This document shows, one piece after another, positions 60,646 to 64,000 of a stretch of 64,000 nt of DNA. The notes beneath the pieces are model-generated. The model was not told the DNA's origin. It saw only the letters and a list, made by a program, of their open reading frames with translations, and ran no database searches. A program made the translations under genes and the position numbers. The DNA is from Actinomyces faecalis (GTDB lineage: Bacteria > Actinomycetota > Actinomycetes > Actinomycetales > Actinomycetaceae): positions 434,001 to 498,000 of the forward strand of contig NZ_CP063418.1 of the NCBI RefSeq assembly GCF_013184985.2. The letters run 5' to 3'. Position 1 is the first letter of the stretch, and each line of letters starts with the position of its first letter.

Positions 60646-62448
60646 TCAGTCCTCCGTGTCCTGGTCTGCTGCGCCACCGGCGTAGTCGGCCAGCAGTCGG
60701 TCCACGTGGTCCACGGCGTGGCGGTAGTAGATGAACAGCCACTCGCCGACGTCGTCCCCCTCAGACTCCTTGAGCAGAGCCCACACGTACCAGCACCAGC
60801 CAGCGAAGACGACGTAGGACCAGAAGTGGCGGCGCTCGGCTCGGGTGGGCTGGTGACCGAGGTAGTGGGCTAAGGCGCGCTCGGCCTTCTCCTGGCTCAG
60901 CTGCCCGCACACCACCATCGTCCCGAAGTCACCCGCCACGTCGGACATCCCCGCGTACTCCCAGTCGATGAGGTCAATGTGGGAGTTGGCGGAGACGAGG
61001 AAGTTGAGCGGGAAGAAGTCGTTGTGGCTGGGGACCTGGGGGAAGCCGTCGGCGTCGGCCAGGTCCTTGAGGGCCAGGACCTTCTCGCGCAGCTCCGCGT
61101 AGCCCGGCACGTCTACAGGGCCCGCCTGCTCCAGGAGGGACTCGTAGCGCAGCCCTTCGGTCACGAAGTCGAAGGAGCGCGTCAAGGTCCGCCCGCTGGA
61201 GTGTAGACGCCTAGCCAGCTCCATGGCGCCGGTCAGCTCGGTGTCGTCGTCAACCTCCAGGTTGTGGGCGTCGGGGACGAAGCGGGAGATCTTCCACCCG
61301 GCAGCGGGATCCCCAGCGAGGAAGGTGTGGTCCAGGCCCAGGTCCCGGGCCATCTCGAGCGCCTCCAGCTCGGCGCTGCGGTCGACGATCTTGTCCGTGC
61401 CGATCCCGGGGTGGCGGTAGACGTACTCTTCCTCACCAACGGTGAAGTGGCATGACAGGTTCGTAATGCCCTGTTTGAGCGGGTAGAAGTCGCGGATCTC
61501 GGACTTGGCGCAGCCCAGGGTGGAGGAGATGACGTCGAAGACCTCGGAGTCCACGTTCTCCATGAACTTCGGGTCGAAGGAGCGCAGCTCGTCCACGGAG
61601 TCGAACTCGTTGATAACGCCGTCGGGGTAGCGGCGGATCACCATGTCCAGCTCCTTGACGTGGTCAAGGTAGATCGACTCCCACAGCAGCGGCTCGGTCT
61701 GGGGAAGGTGGTAGACCTCCTCAAGAATCTGGCGGAAGCGCTGGGAGAAGGCGCGGTCGAAGTAGACGTGCCCGAGCATGGTCCAGGCGTCCGCCCCGCC
61801 GATGGTGGCGCCTGTGATCCGGTCTCCCGCGCCGGTGCGGATGCACCACTCCGAGGTGGTGCCCTTGGCGTACTGCGCGGAGTAGTAGGCCTGGTAGACG
61901 TAGGACTCGAAGGGGTTGGCGGTGAAGTAGTCGTCTGAGGAGCAGATGTAGGTGTTGCCCAGCATCTCGCGTACCCGCCACAGGGAGCCGTTGTTGTTGC
62001 GGGTGAGGTAGTCGTCATTGATGACGATCTGCACGCCGAATTGCTGGGCGAGGTAGAAGAAGTACTCCTTCTTGTAGCCCACCACCACGGTCACGTCAGT
62101 GATGCCAGCCTCGTGGAGCTGACGGATCTGGCGCTCAATCAGCACCTCCCCACGGACCTTGAGGGTGCCTTTGGGGCGCTCATAGGAGATCGGGGCGAAG
62201 CGTCGGGACAGGCCTGCGGCCATAATGACGGCGTTGTCGACCTTGTACGGGGCCAGAGCCTGCTGTCCGTCCGGGGTAAGTGCCTTATCTGCGATCAGTC
62301 CGAGAGCCTCAAGCTCACGCACCGTGGTGTTGACTGAGCCCAGGGACAGGCCGGTCGCCTCATGGAGGCGACGCTGCGTGAGTGGGCCGCCAGAACGTAG
62401 AAGGGCGTGTAGGACCTCGAACTGTGGCTGTGTGAGCGGAGAGGGCAT
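60646..62448 (-). CDS. Winged-helix / LicC / LicA fusion: phosphocholine cytidylyltransferase and choline kinase
   Basis: A 600-residue three-part protein. Residues 1-66 are a MarR/ArsR-like winged helix (FEVLHALLRSGGPLTQRRLH, GLSLGSVNTTVRELEALGLI). Residues 70-300 are a nucleotidyltransferase: VIMAAGLSRRFAPISYERPK (74-93), NNNGSLWRVREMLGNTYICS and the metal site SSDDYF. Residues 320-575 are a choline/ethanolamine-kinase fold: GITNLSCHFTVGEEEYVYRH, catalytic SHNDFFPLNFL (H475, D477, N482) and DLIDWEYAGMSDVAGDFG (D495). It should phosphorylate choline and form CDP-choline for a LicD transferase. ATG 62448 has GAAAGG 8 nt upstream. The DNA-binding domain suggests autoregulation or choline-responsive control, unproven. 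Confidence 0.88.
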   Translation of the reverse strand: MPSPLTQPQFEVLHALLRSGGPLTQRRLHEATGLSLGSVNTTVRELEALGLIADKALTPDGQQALAPYKVDNAVIMAAGLSRRFAPISYERPKGTLKVRGEVLIERQIRQLHEAGITDVTVVVGYKKEYFFYLAQQFGVQIVINDDYLTRNNNGSLWRVREMLGNTYICSSDDYFTANPFESYVYQAYYSAQYAKGTTSEWCIRTGAGDRITGATIGGADAWTMLGHVYFDRAFSQRFRQILEEVYHLPQTEPLLWESIYLDHVKELDMVIRRYPDGVINEFDSVDELRSFDPKFMENVDSEVFDVISSTLGCAKSEIRDFYPLKQGITNLSCHFTVGEEEYVYRHPGIGTDKIVDRSAELEALEMARDLGLDHTFLAGDPAAGWKISRFVPDAHNLEVDDDTELTGAMELARRLHSSGRTLTRSFDFVTEGLRYESLLEQAGPVDVPGYAELREKVLALKDLADADGFPQVPSHNDFFPLNFLVSANSHIDLIDWEYAGMSDVAGDFGTMVVCGQLSQEKAERALAHYLGHQPTRAERRHFWSYVVFAGWCWYVWALLKESEGDDVGEWLFIYYRHAVDHVDRLLADYAGGAADQDTED

Positions 62449-62493
62449 GGCGGCACCTTTCGTTCAGGAGTGCAACTGCTTCATCCGCGTTCG

Positions 62494-62525
62494 ATTATGT
62501 GCTGATTTTAAGAAAAAATGAACAA
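62494..62525 (-). promoter_or_regulatory. A+T-rich candidate promoter of the lic genes
   Basis: On the minus strand TTGTTC (62525-62520) and CATAAT (62499-62494) are 20 nt apart, in one of the few A+T-rich stretches of the window. Spacing is longer than ideal. The rest of 62449-62694 shows no gene. Confidence 0.35.
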
Positions 62526-62694
62526 GCGTTGCTGTCATCTTCGTCTCAGTACTCTGGGCAGGATGACGTCTGGGATACCGGGTTGCTGGGTCTGGGGCAC
62601 TCGTCAATGGTGATTCCCGTGGCACGCAGCGCGGCGCCGCGTGGCTGGAACCGGAGCTGGCCGGCAGGTGTGGCAGTCAGACGGAGACCCGCAA

Positions 62695-63807
62695 TCAGTG
62701 GGTGGTCGCAAGGACGTCGTGGACGATCTGGCTGTACTGCCGCGCCCGTACCGGCCAGGTCCAAGGGGTGATGAGTTCCGGGGCTGCGGGCTTGGGCGGG
62801 CTGACCAGGAGCTCACGCAGTGTCGAGGTCAGGGACTCGCCCGTGCGCTCAGGGCAGATGGCTACAGGAGCGCCGGCCTCGCGTAGTAGCTGGGCACCCG
62901 GGACCTCAAAGGTCACCACCCTGCCTCCCTCCGCGATCGCCTCCAGGATCGTGGTCTGGAAGCCCTCGGAGAGCACAGTGGGGTTCACGAGAGTGGCCCC
63001 GTCAAGGCGCTTGCGCACCTGCGCCGCAGGCACTCGTCCGGGGATGTCGACGACGCTGCCCAGCCCCAGCTCGGCAGCCTGGCGTCGCGCCAGGGCAAGA
63101 TCGGCGCCGTCGCCCAGCAGCTCGCCGTCGACCTCCAAGCCGCTGCGGCGCAGTGCCGCCACGGACTGGAGGAAAGTGTCCCAGCCCTTGCCGTCAACGA
63201 CGCGCCCCACGAACACCAGGTGGGTGGGGCGATCGCTGTGGCGCCCAGTGCCCGCAGGCGGGGTGATCGCGTTGTAGAAGACTTCCGCCTCCACCCCGCT
63301 AAGGCGCGTGACGAAGTCTGCGGCCTGCGGGGAGACGGCCAGTACCCGGTCGGCATGGCGTAGGACGTAACGGCCCCAGGTCAGGTCCACCGACCGCGCC
63401 CCTGCTGCGATGACCGGGGAGCTTGAGGCCACGAACCCGCTGCCGTGCTCGGTGTGGATCACCGGGATGCCTGCACGCCGGGCGGCCCGCAGCCCCACCA
63501 GGCTCATGGGAAAGAAGCGGGTGTGAGTTGAGACCACCTCGATGCCCTCACGGGCCAGGTAGTCGGCGATGTGGTGGGTGGTGCCCAAGGAGGGGAAGCT
63601 GATGACCTCGGCAATGGGGAGGTGGGCGCCTCCGGTCAGGACACGCACACCGCCGTCGCGGCGAGAGGTGGGGGCGCCGTCGGGGGAGATCGTCAGAACG
63701 TGGACCGTGTGCCCCAGCTCCGCCAGTCCTTGGGCGAGGTTGTGGATATGGAGCTCAAGCCCGCCGCTGCGGGGAGGATAGGTGTTGGAGACGAACGCGA
63801 TTCTCAT
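62695..63807 (-). CDS. GT4 glycosyltransferase
   Basis: A 370-residue GT-B enzyme. MRIAFVSNTYPPRSGGLELH (residues 1-20) is the glycine-rich N-terminal loop; HTRFFPMSLVGLRAARRAGI, HTEHGSGFVAS and LAVSPQAADFVTRL follow. The donor half shows LVFVGRVVDGKGWDTFLQSV, DGATLVNPTVLSEGFQTTIL and EAIAEGGRVVTFEVPGAQLL. The usual second Glu region is present (SEGFQTTILEA). ATG 63807 overlaps the stop of the upstream flippase gene (ATGA) and has GGAAGGA about 8 nt upstream. It may belong to a second polysaccharide locus extending beyond the window. Confidence 0.86.
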   Translation of the reverse strand: MRIAFVSNTYPPRSGGLELHIHNLAQGLAELGHTVHVLTISPDGAPTSRRDGGVRVLTGGAHLPIAEVISFPSLGTTHHIADYLAREGIEVVSTHTRFFPMSLVGLRAARRAGIPVIHTEHGSGFVASSSPVIAAGARSVDLTWGRYVLRHADRVLAVSPQAADFVTRLSGVEAEVFYNAITPPAGTGRHSDRPTHLVFVGRVVDGKGWDTFLQSVAALRRSGLEVDGELLGDGADLALARRQAAELGLGSVVDIPGRVPAAQVRKRLDGATLVNPTVLSEGFQTTILEAIAEGGRVVTFEVPGAQLLREAGAPVAICPERTGESLTSTLRELLVSPPKPAAPELITPWTWPVRARQYSQIVHDVLATTH

Positions 63808-64000
63808 CGCTGGTGTCCTTCCGCGGTGTTGAGCGTTCCGGGTGAGCCCTTCCGTGCCCTGCCGGCTACATAGATCGCCACTGCGAACAGGGCGGCCAGC
63901 AGCGTCATGGCTGCGGTGTAGGCAATGGACGCGCCCAGAAGACCCATGGCTGGGACCAGTGTGGCGCACAGGACGGTGATGACGGCGGCTGCTAGGAGGT
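63804..64000 (-). CDS. Polysaccharide flippase, C-terminal fragment
   Basis: The last 65 codons of a minus-strand gene entering from beyond the window. Two hydrophobic helices (LLAAAVITVLCATLVPAMGL and IAYTAAMTLLAALFAVAIYV) joined by a short LGAS turn, then a basic tail (AGRARKGSPGT). The C-terminal pattern fits Wzx/MATE-type polysaccharide transporters. Its stop overlaps the GT4 start, a typical flippase-glycosyltransferase junction. Family call rests on this fragment only. Confidence 0.6.
   Translation of the reverse strand, partial: LLAAAVITVLCATLVPAMGLLGASIAYTAAMTLLAALFAVAIYVAGRARKGSPGTLNTAEGHQR

Noticed and set aside
60646..62700. Phase-variation tetranucleotide repeats such as the CAAT tracts of Haemophilus licA
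   Set aside because: No tetranucleotide repeat tract was found at the start of the LicC-LicA gene or in its upstream region; only a short A6 run near 62513 is present.

Overview
The window is high-GC DNA (about 70% G+C in most coding stretches). The gene content, start-codon use (many GTG), TANNNT -10 boxes placed directly before start codons, and actinobacterial families (birA beside maf and acyl-CoA carboxylase, LCP proteins with long Pro/Ala-rich tails, WbbL-like rhamnosyltransferase, DUF6541-type membrane proteins, RmlC-RmlD fusion) indicate an actinobacterium. An oral Actinomyces or close relative is most likely, but the species cannot be fixed from sequence reading alone. No rRNA, tRNA, insertion sequence, phage or CRISPR array was recognised.

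Layout. 1-11.2 kb is mostly housekeeping: the N-terminus of a probable biotin carboxylase, maf, birA, a class III adenylate cyclase, an OmpR-type two-component pair, a DedA protein, a GtrA-like protein, a PIG-V-like mannosyltransferase, purK-purE and galE. 11.2-34.2 kb is a cell-surface glycan region: two LCP (LytR-CpsA-Psr) ligases, a WbbL-like rhamnosyltransferase, a GT2/DUF2304 pair, an acetyltransferase-aminotransferase-oxidoreductase trio with a 2-epimerase and a UDP-sugar 6-dehydrogenase (together enough for a UDP-2,3-diacetamido-uronic acid), a flippase, several GT4 enzymes, an asparagine-synthase-like amidotransferase and two large DUF6541-type membrane proteins.

34.3-45.2 kb encodes surface and secreted proteins: a lipoprotein, three secreted proteins with pneumococcal-type choline-binding (cell-wall-binding) repeats (an NlpC/P60 hydrolase, a Pce-like phosphorylcholine esterase, and an amidase plus glucosaminidase-like protein), an OpgB/GacH-like phosphoglycerol transferase, and rmlB. 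45.4-59.5 kb is a rhamnan-type polysaccharide cluster: two RgpF-domain proteins, an epimerase, an acyltransferase, a Wzm/Wzt ABC exporter, GT2/GT4 enzymes, an RmlC-RmlD fusion, and a lower-GC membrane protein that looks transferred. 59.7-62.4 kb is a lic locus on the minus strand: licB (choline permease) and a fused winged-helix-LicC-LicA protein. The window ends in a GT4 gene and the C-terminus of a flippase.

How the genes fit together. LicB/LicA/LicC would import choline and make CDP-choline. A phosphocholine transferase (LicD, not in this window) would put phosphocholine on a surface polymer, plausibly the rhamnose/glycerol-phosphate glycan made next door. The choline-repeat proteins would dock on it, and the Pce-like esterase would trim it. 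This is a pneumococcus-like phosphocholine economy laid out in an actinobacterium and is the main point of interest. A second recurrent signal is that at least sixteen genes have a TANNNT box 6-8 nt before the start codon, the layout expected of leaderless mRNAs.
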